Shown: positions 10,188-18,650, counted from the first letter of the stretch. The stretch: 34,691 nucleotides of DNA from an uncultured Caulobacterales bacterium (GCA_903837135.1 CAILTK010000091.1:1-34691); one strand, 5' to 3'. A program made the numbers and translations. The notes: a model not told the origin generated them from the letters alone.

Positions 10188-10933
10188 GACGCCAGCCGCA
10201 CGGAACCGGCCAGCAGGCTCTCGATGCGCCGCAGGACCGTCAGCTGGTCGAACATGACCCGTTCGGGCGGCGCGAAGTTCACGCTGCTGTCGAGGGTCTG
10301 GAACAGGTCGGCCTGAAGCGCCTCGATCCGCCGGCGCCGATGGCGCGCCACCAGGCGCAGCAGGATCGAACTCAGCACGCCGGCGATGGAGGTCCAGAAC
10401 TTGGTCGCGGCGATGGCCAAAAGTCCGAGAAGGGCGTGCTCGGCGCCGCCCGTGGCGCCGCCGCTGGCGGCGATCGCCAGACTGGTTTCGCTGAGGGCGG
10501 CGACGATGCCGAGGAAGGTGACCATCAGGCCGACGGCCACCAGGATGTTGGCCCACCATTCGAGCGTCCGGGCGGGTTCGTCGAGCGGTTCAAACACCTC
10601 CGCGGCCGGGAAGGCGGCGGCCAGGCCGCCGTCTTCGGCGACCGCCAACAGGGCCCGATAGGCCTTCCACCCCCGCACCAGCGCCGGCGGGGAGGATGAA
10701 CTGGCGAAACGCTGGTCCAGCGCCGCGAACTGGCGCGCGAACCCGGTGGGACCGCCGCTGGAGGACAAAAGGTTGCACCGTTCGATCAGGGCGCGGACCA
10801 GCGGTCCCTGCTCCAGCCAGGAGGAGCTGGCGATGAGATAGATGGCGAACGCCAGAATGGCGGCGGCCAGCCAAAGCGCCACCCCCGGTTGGCTGAAGAG
10901 GGCGACCACCAGGTCTGTCACAGGATCATGCAT
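10184..10933 (-). CDS. MotA/TolQ/ExbB-type channel protein, ZorA-like, tail-less
   Basis: A 249-residue membrane protein with three predicted spans: residues about 17-38, 124-148 and 163-190. The second (ILVAVGLMVTFLGIVAAL) and third (AIAATKFWTSIAGVLSSILLRL) resemble the pore helices of MotA/TolQ/ExbB proteins and particularly ZorA. Classical Zorya ZorA has a long C-terminal coiled-coil tail; here only about 60 residues follow the last span. It overlaps the downstream B-subunit gene (ATGA), so the two surely make one proton- or sodium-driven complex. The force recipient is unknown. No ZorC, ZorD or ZorE gene is present in the window. TolQ or ExbB are alternatives, but their TolR/ExbD partners lack the large OmpA-like domain seen here. 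Confidence 0.75.
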   Translation of the reverse strand: MHDPVTDLVVALFSQPGVALWLAAAILAFAIYLIASSSWLEQGPLVRALIERCNLLSSSGGPTGFARQFAALDQRFASSSSPPALVRGWKAYRALLAVAEDGGLAAAFPAAEVFEPLDEPARTLEWWANILVAVGLMVTFLGIVAALSETSLAIAASGGATGGAEHALLGLLAIAATKFWTSIAGVLSSILLRLVARHRRRRIEALQADLFQTLDSSVNFAPPERVMFDQLTVLRRIESLLAGSVRLAS

Positions 10934-10998
10934 GCAGCGTCCTCCGCGCCTCGCTTATGTCGGGTCGGCTTGGGTCGCTCCGGCGCACGGGCGAACGG

Positions 10999-11019
10999 GA
11001 CCCGGCCTGGAGCCGGGTC
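10999..11019. other. GC-rich hairpin between zorA-like gene and dps
   Basis: A perfect 8-base inverted repeat (GACCCGGC and GCCGGGTC) with a 5-base loop lies between the divergent-reading end of dps and the start of the ZorA-like gene, both on the minus strand. It could end dps transcription, but no run of T follows on the minus strand, so a rho-independent terminator is doubtful. Confidence 0.3.
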
Positions 11020-11072
11020 GCAGTCAGAGCCGGGCGGCCGGACAAAAGCGCCGTCTCGTTCGCCTGACAGAT

Positions 11073-11657
11073 TTACCGCGACTGGGCCAGCAGCGGCGTC
11101 GCGGCCAGATGCTCGGCCAGGAACCAGACCTGCATCTCGCCGGTGCGGACGACTTCGGAAATCAGCAGGTCGTTGGTGCCTTCGTCGCCCGCGTCGCCGG
11201 CCTGTTCGGCGGCCTCGCGCGCATAGGTCAGGATCAGTTCGTGGGCCTTGAGCAGGCGGGAGATCTGGGTCGGGACGTCCTCACGGCCGCGCGGCGGGCG
11301 AACCACCCGGGTCATCTCGGCCACGTCGTGGGCCATGGCGATCGAGACGCCGCCCAGGGTCATGATCCGCTCGGCGATGGTGTCGACCAGGGTCGACTGC
11401 TCTTCGTAGTGCTTATCGAGCAGGAGATGCAGGGAGTAGAAGGTCGCGCCGGACACCTGCCAGTGATGCTTCTTGTACAGGTCGCGGATGGTCATGGTGT
11501 CGGCGAGGATCTGGTTCAGCGACGCCACGCTGGCGGCGCGGGCGTTGTCCTCGAGGCCCAGCGGCAGATCCTTCAACGTCCCGTAGGGCTGAATCTCGTT
11601 GGCGGGGATGTCGTAGTCGGGCTGAGCCACATCCACCTTCGCCTTGTTCTTCGCCAT
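11073..11657 (-). CDS. dps: Dps-family ferritin-like protein
   Basis: A 194-residue Dps protein that oxidises and stores iron and protects DNA under oxidative or starvation stress. The ferroxidase signature is intact: LYKKHHWQVSG supplies the histidine of one subunit and LLLDKHYEEQSTLVDTIAERI the aspartate and glutamate. There is an N-terminal extension of about 30 residues with lysines (MAKNKAK) that may bind DNA. It begins at ATG 11657 with GGAGACT upstream. It follows selO by 98 bases on the same strand but probably has its own stress promoter. Confidence 0.93.
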   Translation of the reverse strand: MAKNKAKVDVAQPDYDIPANEIQPYGTLKDLPLGLEDNARAASVASLNQILADTMTIRDLYKKHHWQVSGATFYSLHLLLDKHYEEQSTLVDTIAERIMTLGGVSIAMAHDVAEMTRVVRPPRGREDVPTQISRLLKAHELILTYAREAAEQAGDAGDEGTNDLLISEVVRTGEMQVWFLAEHLAATPLLAQSR

Positions 11658-11755
11658 TGGGAGTCTCCTTGAAGGGGTTGCAGTCGCACGCCGCGAGAGC
11701 GCGGGACAAACGTGGCGCTACAGCCAAGGTTCCGTTCCGCGGGACGCGGTGCGGA

Positions 11756-13186
11756 TCACGGCTGCAGCGCCATGGCGGTTCTCGCCTGATCTAAACGCAC
11801 CAGCTTCGCGTGGAAAGGGCGCCAGTCATCCTCTTTGTCGATCGCCGACCAGATGCTTTCGATCTCGTCGTAGAGCAGCTCTTCAGGCTCGGCAGCGGCG
11901 AAGTAGGCTGCGTCGAGCCGCTCGGGACGATCCGGGGCGTAGGCGGCGAACAGTCGGCGCAGGGCCTGGAAGGCCTCGCCCGCATAGACCGGCGCGCGCG
12001 GCCCCGTGAGCGCGCGGGTCTCCGACGCGGGGCCGCCGAACCAGTCGAAGAAGAACGGCTCCCAGCGGATCGCCTCGCCGCCCTCGGCAAGGGCGCGGAA
12101 GGCGGCGCCGGCCAGGGCGGCGTCCTCTTCGGGAGACCGGGGAAGGAGGCCCAGACGGGCGATCATCGCCCCCCGCAAGGCCGCCTGATAGGCGGGACCG
12201 AAGCCGGACAGGGCGTCCACCAGCGGCTGATGATCGGGGACGATCAGGGTCAGGCACGCGGCCAGCTGCTGCAGATTCCAGAACACGGCCTCGGGCTGGC
12301 GTCCGAAGCTGTAGAGGCCGCTCTGGTCGAAATAGGCGGCGACGAAGTTGGGATCGTTTTGCGGCAGGAAGCGATAGGGACCGTAGTCGAAGCTCTCGCC
12401 GTTGATGTTCATGTTGTCGGTGTTGAGCACGCCATGCACGAAGCCTGCCGCCATCCAGCGCCCCGCCAGGTGCGCGGACAGCGCCACCACCCGCACGAGC
12501 CAGGCGGCGACGCGGTCCGGGCCCTCCTGCGCCGAAAGGTCCGGCTGATAGGTCCGGGCGATGTGGTCCAGGAGGCGCGCCATCGCCTCGGTCTCGCCAT
12601 GGAAGGCTAGGCGCTGAAAGGTCCCGAAACGGATATGGCTGAACGACAGCCGGGTCAGCACCGCCGATCGTGTCGGCGAAGGCTCGTCCGAGCGCTGGAG
12701 CGGCTCGCCGGTCTCGACCAGCGAAAAGGACTTGGACGTCGGCACGCCGAGCGCCTCCAGCATGGCGGTGGCCAGCACCTCGCGCACGCCGCCCTTCAGC
12801 GTCAGCCGGCCGTCGCCGCCGCGCGACCACGGCGTTCGGCCCGACCCCTTGGTCCCGAGGTCGAGCAGACGGCCCTGGTCGTCGCGCAGCTGGGCGAACA
12901 GGAAGCCGCGGCCGTCGCCGAGATCGGGGTTGTAGGTCCGGAACTGGTGGCCGTGATAGCGCATGGCCAGGGGCTCGCCCTGATTGTCGGGCAGGGGTTG
13001 GAAGCGTCCGAAATGACCGACCCACTCCGCGTCGCTCAGGCCGCCAAGGCCCACTCGGGCCGCCCAGCGGTCGTTGCGATAGCGCAGCACGGTCGCCGGG
13101 AAATCCGCCGGCCGTACCGGGTCGGCGAAGCCCTCGCCGAGCGAACTGTAGCGCGGATCGGGACGGTAGGCGGCGTCGACGGGCAT
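11756..13186 (-). CDS. selO: Protein adenylyltransferase SelO (YdiU)
   Basis: A 476-residue pseudokinase-fold enzyme that transfers AMP from ATP to protein serine, threonine or tyrosine residues, linked to redox stress. Family motifs are clear: PLAMRYHGHQFRTYNPDLGDGRG, LGTKGSGRTPWSRGGDGR, VREVLATAM and the catalytic FVHGVLNTDNMNI with the following FDYGPY. Length equals that of E. coli SelO. The protein ends AMALQP, so the C-terminal redox cysteine or selenocysteine that many SelO proteins carry is missing; the only cysteine I see is in QLAACLTL. It is the last gene of a minus-strand run from ychF, 43 bases after the dienelactone hydrolase. Confidence 0.95.
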   Translation of the reverse strand: MPVDAAYRPDPRYSSLGEGFADPVRPADFPATVLRYRNDRWAARVGLGGLSDAEWVGHFGRFQPLPDNQGEPLAMRYHGHQFRTYNPDLGDGRGFLFAQLRDDQGRLLDLGTKGSGRTPWSRGGDGRLTLKGGVREVLATAMLEALGVPTSKSFSLVETGEPLQRSDEPSPTRSAVLTRLSFSHIRFGTFQRLAFHGETEAMARLLDHIARTYQPDLSAQEGPDRVAAWLVRVVALSAHLAGRWMAAGFVHGVLNTDNMNINGESFDYGPYRFLPQNDPNFVAAYFDQSGLYSFGRQPEAVFWNLQQLAACLTLIVPDHQPLVDALSGFGPAYQAALRGAMIARLGLLPRSPEEDAALAGAAFRALAEGGEAIRWEPFFFDWFGGPASETRALTGPRAPVYAGEAFQALRRLFAAYAPDRPERLDAAYFAAAEPEELLYDEIESIWSAIDKEDDWRPFHAKLVRLDQARTAMALQP

Positions 13187-13229
13187 GGCGAAGAAGTGCG
13201 ACGCCGGCCGGCGAGGCGCAAGACCCGCG

Positions 13230-13913
13230 TCAGGCGCCCGCCTCCCTGGCGCCCGAGGCGCGATGGAAGAAGGCGCGGGTGCGCAGCAGGGCGAGACGGG
13301 CGGAGTCGGCGTGATAGCCGTTCGGCGCGACGAAGGCGTGTCCGGCGTCGTAGACGTGGACCGGCAGGTCGGGGTGCTGCTCGCGGATGACGTCGACGTC
13401 GTGGGGCGGAATCAGTTCGTCGGTCTTGCCGAAGTGCAGAATGGTCGGGCAGCGCGGCGTCTCCGACACATAGGTGATGATGTGGCCGCCGTAGAAGCAG
13501 GCGGTCGCCGCGATCCCGGTGCAGCGGCAGGCGGCCACCCACGCCGCCGTCCCGCCGAAGCAGAAGCCGAGCACGAATACCGGCGGCCGCAGGGCGTCGA
13601 TCGCCGCCTGGATGTCGCGGTCGCAAGCCCCGCCCCAGCCGGCGGCCACCGCCGCCCGCTCTCGGGTCGGATAGAGCTCGGGATCGGTGTCGCGGACCGG
13701 AAAGCCGCCGTGCGGATCGTAGCGATCGAGCAGGGAGGGGGCGATCACCTCATACCCCTCCCCGGCGAACCCCGCGGCCAGGTCGATGATGTGCGGGGTG
13801 ACGCCCCAGATCGCGTGGCAGATCACCAGGCCGCCCCGCCGCGCCTCCCGCGCCGGCTCGCGCCAGGCGCCGAACTCAGACCCGTCATGGGCGGTCAGAG
13901 CGATCCGGGGCAT
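13230..13913 (-). CDS. Dienelactone hydrolase family protein (copy 1)
   Basis: A 227-residue alpha/beta hydrolase. The catalytic triad fits the dienelactone hydrolase pattern: cysteine in GFCFGG, aspartate in FGKTDELIPP and histidine in DAGHAFVAP. Dienelactone hydrolases open lactone rings, but genomic paralogues often act on other esters, so the substrate is unknown. It has a second cysteine pair (ACRCTG) after the nucleophile elbow that the neighbouring copy lacks. It begins at ATG 13913, 14 bases after the stop of a clear paralogue, and is probably the product of a tandem duplication that has since diverged strongly. Confidence 0.9.
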   Translation of the reverse strand: MPRIALTAHDGSEFGAWREPAREARRGGLVICHAIWGVTPHIIDLAAGFAGEGYEVIAPSLLDRYDPHGGFPVRDTDPELYPTRERAAVAAGWGGACDRDIQAAIDALRPPVFVLGFCFGGTAAWVAACRCTGIAATACFYGGHIITYVSETPRCPTILHFGKTDELIPPHDVDVIREQHPDLPVHVYDAGHAFVAPNGYHADSARLALLRTRAFFHRASGAREAGA

Positions 13914-13927
13914 GTTCCGGCCTCCCG

Positions 13928-14608
13928 CTACTTCGCTCCGTGCTGTTCGAACCAGTCCAGCGAGCGCTTGCGGGCCAGTTCGGCGTCGGCGGGGTCCTGG
14001 GCCTCGACTCCATCGTTGTTGAAGCCGTGGCCGGAGCCCTCGTAGATATAGACCGGCACATCCGGATGCTTTTCGGCGATCTTGGCCTTGATCTCGTCGG
14101 CCGGGATGTGGCCGTCCTTGCGGCCGAAGTGGCAGATCACCGGGGCCTTGAGGGTGATGTCGAGGTCCGAGCCGATCCGGCCGCCGTAGTAGGCGGAGCC
14201 CGCCGCGAGGCCGGCGACGTCCGCCGCCGCGCGCCAGACGATCCAGCCGCCGTAGCAATAGCCGACGATGAACACCGGCCCCTTGTCCTTCAGCGCGTCG
14301 ACGCAGGCCTGCACATCGGACATCGGCTGCTCGACGCCGACAGCGGTGGCGTACTTGAAACCCAGCTGCATGCCTTCGGCGTCGTGACCGGCGGTGAAGC
14401 CCCGCGCCTGCCGGTCATAGAGGCTGGGGGCGATGGCCTCGAACCCCTTGGCGGCCCAGCGGGCCACGTCCTCGTGCACATATTTGTCGAGGCCGAAGAT
14501 CTCCTGGATCACCACGATCCCGCCGCGGCGATGGCCCTCGGCCGGGGCGTGCAGGGCGTCGAAGTCGAAGCCGTCGATCGCGGACTTCAGGGTGATGGTC
14601 TCGGCCAT
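13928..14608 (-). CDS. Dienelactone hydrolase family protein (copy 2)
   Basis: A 226-residue alpha/beta hydrolase with the same triad arrangement as its neighbour: cysteine in GYCYGG, aspartate in FGRKDGHIP and histidine in GSGHGFNND. The N-terminal IVVIQEIFGLDKYV and the MQLGFKYATAVG segment match cytoplasmic dienelactone hydrolases. It is 23 bases downstream of the sirtuin gene and 14 bases upstream of copy 1, inside one transcription unit. Starting at ATG 14608 gives the normal family length. No aromatic-degradation genes are in the window, so a role in chlorocatechol breakdown is unlikely to be its main one. Confidence 0.93.
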   Translation of the reverse strand: MAETITLKSAIDGFDFDALHAPAEGHRRGGIVVIQEIFGLDKYVHEDVARWAAKGFEAIAPSLYDRQARGFTAGHDAEGMQLGFKYATAVGVEQPMSDVQACVDALKDKGPVFIVGYCYGGWIVWRAAADVAGLAAGSAYYGGRIGSDLDITLKAPVICHFGRKDGHIPADEIKAKIAEKHPDVPVYIYEGSGHGFNNDGVEAQDPADAELARKRSLDWFEQHGAK

Positions 14609-14631
14609 GGGTATCTCCGTTGGGACTGGGG

Positions 14632-15378
14632 TCAGCCGGGAATGGCGGCGCTGAGGGTGGGTCCGATCTCGTCGTGGATCACGAGGTCGGCGATCGCGTC
14701 GAGCGGCGTCTCCTCACGGTTGAGGATGACCAGTGCGGCTCCGTTGCGTTTGGCGATCAGCGGGAAGTCGGCGGCCGGCCGCACCACCAGCGAGGAGCCC
14801 AGCACCAGGAACAGGTCGCAGGCCAGGGTCTCGGCCTCCGCCCGCGTCATCGGTCCCTCGGGCATCGGCTGGCCGAAGCTGATGGTGGCGGTCTTGAGCA
14901 GGCCCGCGCAGTGGAAGCACATGGGGATCTCGCCGCGCTCGACGAAGCCTGGCTCGAGTTCGTCAAGGTCGTGGCGGGCGCCGCAGGACAGGCATTTGGC
15001 GTAGCTGGCGTTGCCGTGCAGTTCGATCACCTTGTCCGCGGGCACGCCGGAATCCTGGTGCAGATTGTCGACGTTCTGGGTGATCACGGCCGTGGCCTTG
15101 CCCCGCTCGACCAGGCGGGCGACGGCGAAATGACCCGCGTTGGGCGACGCTCCGGTCCATCCGGCCGAGCGGTTGAACACCCGGGTCCAGGCCTCGCGCC
15201 GCATTTCCTCGGAGCGGACGAAGTCCTGGAAATAGATCGGTTTCATCGTCGACCAAACCCCGCCCGGCGAGCGGAAGTCCGGGATGCCGCTCTCGGTCGA
15301 GATCCCGGCGCCAGTGAACACCGCCACGCGCCGGGCGGCGTCCAGCCGGCTCCCGAGCGCGGCGGCCGGGCTAGCCAT
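14632..15378 (-). CDS. cobB: Sirtuin-family NAD-dependent protein deacylase
   Basis: A 248-residue Sir2 protein that removes acyl groups from lysines, using NAD. Motifs in order are VFTGAGISTESGIPDFR (NAD binding), QNVDNLH, the catalytic histidine in ELHGN, the zinc-binding pairs CLSC and CFHC, and LGSSLVV. It looks fully functional. The start codon lies inside the last codons of ychF: the ATG at 15378 overlaps the ychF stop by eight bases, so translational coupling is likely. A regulatory role for protein acetylation state in the same operon as ychF and selO is inference only. Confidence 0.95.
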   Translation of the reverse strand: MASPAAALGSRLDAARRVAVFTGAGISTESGIPDFRSPGGVWSTMKPIYFQDFVRSEEMRREAWTRVFNRSAGWTGASPNAGHFAVARLVERGKATAVITQNVDNLHQDSGVPADKVIELHGNASYAKCLSCGARHDLDELEPGFVERGEIPMCFHCAGLLKTATISFGQPMPEGPMTRAEAETLACDLFLVLGSSLVVRPAADFPLIAKRNGAALVILNREETPLDAIADLVIHDEIGPTLSAAIPG

Positions 15379-16477
15379 TGAACAGGAAGTGCAGGACGTC
15401 GCCGTCCTTCACCAGATAGGTCTTGCCCTCCGCGCGCAGCTTGCCGGCGTCGCGCGCGCCGCTCTCGCCGTTCAGCCGCACATAGTCGTCGAAGGCGATG
15501 GTCTCGGCGCGGATGAAGCCCTTCTCGAAATCGGTATGGATCACCGCCGCCGCCTGGGGCGCGGTGGCGCCGATCGGAATGGTCCAGGCGCGGGTCTCCT
15601 TGGGACCGACGGTGAAATAGGTCTGCAGGCCGAGCAGGCCGTAAGCCTCGCGGATCAGCTTGTTCAATCCCGGCTCGCGCAGATCCAGGGTCTCCAGGAA
15701 CTCGGCCCGCTCGGCCGGATCGAGCAGGGCGATCTCGGCTTCGATCTTGGCGGAGATCACCACCGCCTTGGCACCGTCCGCCGCGGCCCGCGCCGCGACC
15801 TTGTCCGACAGGCTGTTGCCCGTCGCGGCCGAGCCCTCGTCCACATTGCAGACGTAGATGGCGGGCAGCGCGGTCAGGAGCTGCAGCATCCACCAGGCCT
15901 TGTCGTCTTCCTTGGCCACCTTGGCGTGGGCGAGGCGGGCGGGCCGTCCCTCGCGCAGTTCGGCGAGCGCCAGGTTTATCAGCTCCACCGTCTTGGCCGC
16001 CTCCTTGTCGCCGCCGGCCTTGGCCTTCTTCTCCAGCGACGGCAGCCGCTTCTCTAGGCTCTCGAGATCGGCCAGCATCAGCTCCAGCTCGATGATCTCG
16101 AGGTCGGCGATCGGATCGACGCGGCCCTCCACGTGGGTCACGTCCCCGTCCTCGAAGCAGCGGGCGACGAAGGCGACGGCGTCGCAGTCGCGGATGTTGG
16201 CGAGGAACTGGTTGCCGAGCCCCTCGCCCTTGGAGGCGCCGCGCACGAGCCCGGCCACGTCGACGAAGTTGATCCGCGCCGGAATGATCTCCTTGGAGCC
16301 CGCGACCTTGGCCAGGGCCTCGAGGCGGGGCTCGGGAACCGCCACGTCGCCGACGTTGGGCTCGATGGTGCAGAACGGATAGTTGGCGGCCTGGGCCGCC
16401 GCGGTCTCGGTCAGGGCGTTGAACAGGGTGGACTTGCCCACGTTGGGCAGACCGACGATCGCGACTTTAAGGGCCAT
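15371..16477 (-). CDS. ychF: Redox-regulated ATPase YchF
   Basis: A 368-residue Obg-family P-loop ATPase that binds ribosomes and is tied to translation and oxidative-stress responses. The N-terminal G domain has GLPNVGKSTLFNAL (Walker A) and the switch region FVDVAGLVRGASKGEGLGNQFL. A helical middle region follows, and the C-terminal TGS domain ends in VKDGDVLHFLFNG. I chose ATG 16477; a TTG codon just before is also in frame. In many bacteria ychF is next to pth, but here a ClpP-like and a FadL-like gene stand between them. It heads the minus-strand run ychF-cobB-two dienelactone hydrolases-selO. Confidence 0.97.
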   Translation of the reverse strand: MALKVAIVGLPNVGKSTLFNALTETAAAQAANYPFCTIEPNVGDVAVPEPRLEALAKVAGSKEIIPARINFVDVAGLVRGASKGEGLGNQFLANIRDCDAVAFVARCFEDGDVTHVEGRVDPIADLEIIELELMLADLESLEKRLPSLEKKAKAGGDKEAAKTVELINLALAELREGRPARLAHAKVAKEDDKAWWMLQLLTALPAIYVCNVDEGSAATGNSLSDKVAARAAADGAKAVVISAKIEAEIALLDPAERAEFLETLDLREPGLNKLIREAYGLLGLQTYFTVGPKETRAWTIPIGATAPQAAAVIHTDFEKGFIRAETIAFDDYVRLNGESGARDAGKLRAEGKTYLVKDGDVLHFLFNG

Positions 16478-16514
16478 CAAGCTCTCGAATGGAAGTGTAG
16501 CCGGCCCTATACCG

Positions 16515-17084
16515 CTAGATCAGGCCCGCGACGAGCCCACGGTCGAACGCCTCTTGCGCCGACATATAGGTGGTCTCCTCCGCCATGGCGCGAATCTCCT
16601 CGAAACTGACGCTGGAGCCGGCGACGAGGGCGCGGAATCCCTCGTTCTGCAGGTGGATGCCCTCCTCGATCTCCTTGAGCTTGGCGAGCACGGTGAGCCG
16701 CACCGCCGACAGGGGACCGACGAAGTGGATGTTGGCGTCCATCTGCCGCTCGTGGATGAGCAGGCTGCAGCCCGGCGACAGGAAGCGGTCCTCGCGGGCA
16801 AAGCCCGACATGATGGTCATGCCGGCGGAGTAGACGGTGGTGACCCCGACCAGCGCCACCCGCCGGCCGAGGGCCTGGCTTCGCAATCCGATCTCCCGGG
16901 CGATCCGCCGGCCGGTGTCGGCCACGCCGCCGAAGGTGGTCAGCTGGACCACGACCGGATCCGCACGGATCATCAAGCCGTCGAACTGGGCGATGCAGCT
17001 CTGGAACATGGCGTCGTCCACCGCGCCGTACAGGCGGATGTCGGGCATGGCGAGTTTGACGGGCGTCAGGGCCGGATCGGTCAT
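16515..17084 (-). CDS. ClpP/crotonase-fold serine protease-like protein
   Basis: A 189-residue protein of the ClpP superfamily. The oxyanion loop TTFGGVADTG matches the ClpP SPGG region, the putative nucleophile is serine in TTVYSAGMTI, and the histidine is in LLIHER. The C-terminal ETTYMSAQEAFDRGLV aligns with ClpP ERDRFLSAPEA, where the third triad residue, aspartate, is replaced by threonine. It may be a divergent protease with another acid, or a non-proteolytic member. It is distinct from the housekeeping ClpP; no ClpX or Lon gene is nearby. It lies only 37 bases upstream of ychF on the same strand. Confidence 0.8.
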   Translation of the reverse strand: MTDPALTPVKLAMPDIRLYGAVDDAMFQSCIAQFDGLMIRADPVVVQLTTFGGVADTGRRIAREIGLRSQALGRRVALVGVTTVYSAGMTIMSGFAREDRFLSPGCSLLIHERQMDANIHFVGPLSAVRLTVLAKLKEIEEGIHLQNEGFRALVAGSSVSFEEIRAMAEETTYMSAQEAFDRGLVAGLI

Positions 17085-17320
17085 GCCCCTCGCTTAGCAA
17101 TTGGCGGCGGCGACGGCAAAGAGGCGCGTGTCGGGGAGGCGCGCGTCGGGCCGAGCGGACCGCCGCACCCCGGACCCGTCACACCTGTTGCCGAAAAACA
17201 CCACGCCGAGTTTCCCGCCGCGCGTCGGCAACGGCGGGCTTTCAACCCCGTTCGGAAGCCATACGTGCCGCCCCCACCCCGGCGATCAGACCGCGGTGGC
17301 TTCCTGCTGGAGTACCCCCC

Positions 17321-18631
17321 ATGACGACTGCGCCGGTGATTTCCCGACTGTTCATCTATACCGCCATCGGCGCGGTGATCGCGGGCGCGGCCATGCCGCA
17401 CCATGCCGCGGCGGCGTCCTTCTACCTGCAGGACCAGTCGGTGAAGGGCCTGGGGCGCGCCTATTCGGGCGAGGTCTCCGACCAGGGCGCCGAAAGCCTT
17501 TGGTGGAACCCGGCCGCCATCGCCCGAAGCCCCAACGAGATCTACATCGGCGAAAACTCGATCCTGACCAGCGCGACCGTGCTCGACCACGGCTCCAGCA
17601 TCACCTATCCGGGCGGCGCGCGGTTCCCGACCAGCGGCGACGGACGCGCGTTCAATCCGGTCGAGTTCGGCGTGGTGCCGAACGGCGCGGTGTCCTACCG
17701 CCTCAACGACCGCATCGCCTTCGGCGTGTCGACGGCCGCCCCCTACGACTTCACCTCGACCTACGCGTCGAACTCCTTCGCCCGTTACAACAGCCTGAAG
17801 TCGCGCCTGACCACGATCGACATCGCCGCCACCGGGGCGATGCGGGTGACCGACTGGCTGGATCTCGGCGTCGCGATCAATACCGAATACACCTCGGCCA
17901 ATCTCGGCAACGCCCTGCCCAACCTGTCGCCCCTGCTGCCCGACGGGCAGGAGACCCTGCGCGGCGACGGATGGAATGTCGGCTATACGGTCGGCGGCCA
18001 GGCCCACTTCGGCGCCTGGGAGTTCGGGGCCAGCTACAAGTCGGCGATGGATCACGACCTCGACGGTACGGCCACGGTCTCCGGCCTGCTCGGTCCTTTG
18101 GCCGGCAACAACTTCTCCACCGCGGCCAAGGCGCACTTCACCACGCCGTGGATCGCCACCGTCGGCGCGCGCTACCACCTGACGCCGCAGCTGACCCTCA
18201 ACATCCAGGCCGAACGGTTCGGCTGGAGCGAGTTCAACGCCATCAATTACACCATCGGCGGCGCCAACACGCCGACCCCGGAAAACTACCACGACACCAC
18301 CTCGGGCGCGGTCGGCGTGGATTACGCGATGAACAACCGGCTCACCCTGCGCGCCGGGGTCGGCTACGACCAGAGCCCGCTGAACCCGACCTATCGCGAC
18401 ACCCGCGTGCCCGACAGCGATCGCATGCTCTACACGCTCGGCGCGTCGTTCAAGGTGCTGCCGAACCTGACCGTGGACGCCTCCGGCGCTTATGTGGCCT
18501 TCCGCGGCTCGCCGACCAACAACAGCACCGCCTTCTACGCCGGCACCCTGGCGCAGACCACGGTCAGAGAAGTGTCCGACGTCGGCGGCAACGCCAAGAT
18601 CCTGTCGCTCGGGATGCGCTACAACTTCTAG
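17321..18631 (+). CDS. Outer-membrane FadL/OmpP1-type transporter
   Basis: A 436-residue outer-membrane beta-barrel of the FadL/TodX family, which takes up long-chain fatty acids or other hydrophobic molecules. A signal peptide (about residues 1-31, ending HHAAAA) precedes the mature start SFYLQDQSVKGLGRAYSGE; the GAESLWWNPAAIA motif is typical of FadL proteins and forms part of the N-terminal hatch. The C-terminus ends in MRYNF, with the terminal phenylalanine expected for barrel assembly. The start at ATG 17321 has TGGAG upstream. It may supply the acyl-CoA synthetase encoded about 5 kb downstream, which is inference. Confidence 0.93.
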   Translation: MTTAPVISRLFIYTAIGAVIAGAAMPHHAAAASFYLQDQSVKGLGRAYSGEVSDQGAESLWWNPAAIARSPNEIYIGENSILTSATVLDHGSSITYPGGARFPTSGDGRAFNPVEFGVVPNGAVSYRLNDRIAFGVSTAAPYDFTSTYASNSFARYNSLKSRLTTIDIAATGAMRVTDWLDLGVAINTEYTSANLGNALPNLSPLLPDGQETLRGDGWNVGYTVGGQAHFGAWEFGASYKSAMDHDLDGTATVSGLLGPLAGNNFSTAAKAHFTTPWIATVGARYHLTPQLTLNIQAERFGWSEFNAINYTIGGANTPTPENYHDTTSGAVGVDYAMNNRLTLRAGVGYDQSPLNPTYRDTRVPDSDRMLYTLGASFKVLPNLTVDASGAYVAFRGSPTNNSTAFYAGTLAQTTVREVSDVGGNAKILSLGMRYNF

Positions 18632-18650
18632 TCTGGCCGGCTAGGGCAAA

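Noticed and set aside
9321-10933. A complete Zorya anti-phage system
   Set aside because: Only A- and B-like subunits are present; no ZorC, ZorD or ZorE gene or other defence gene is within several kilobases on either side.
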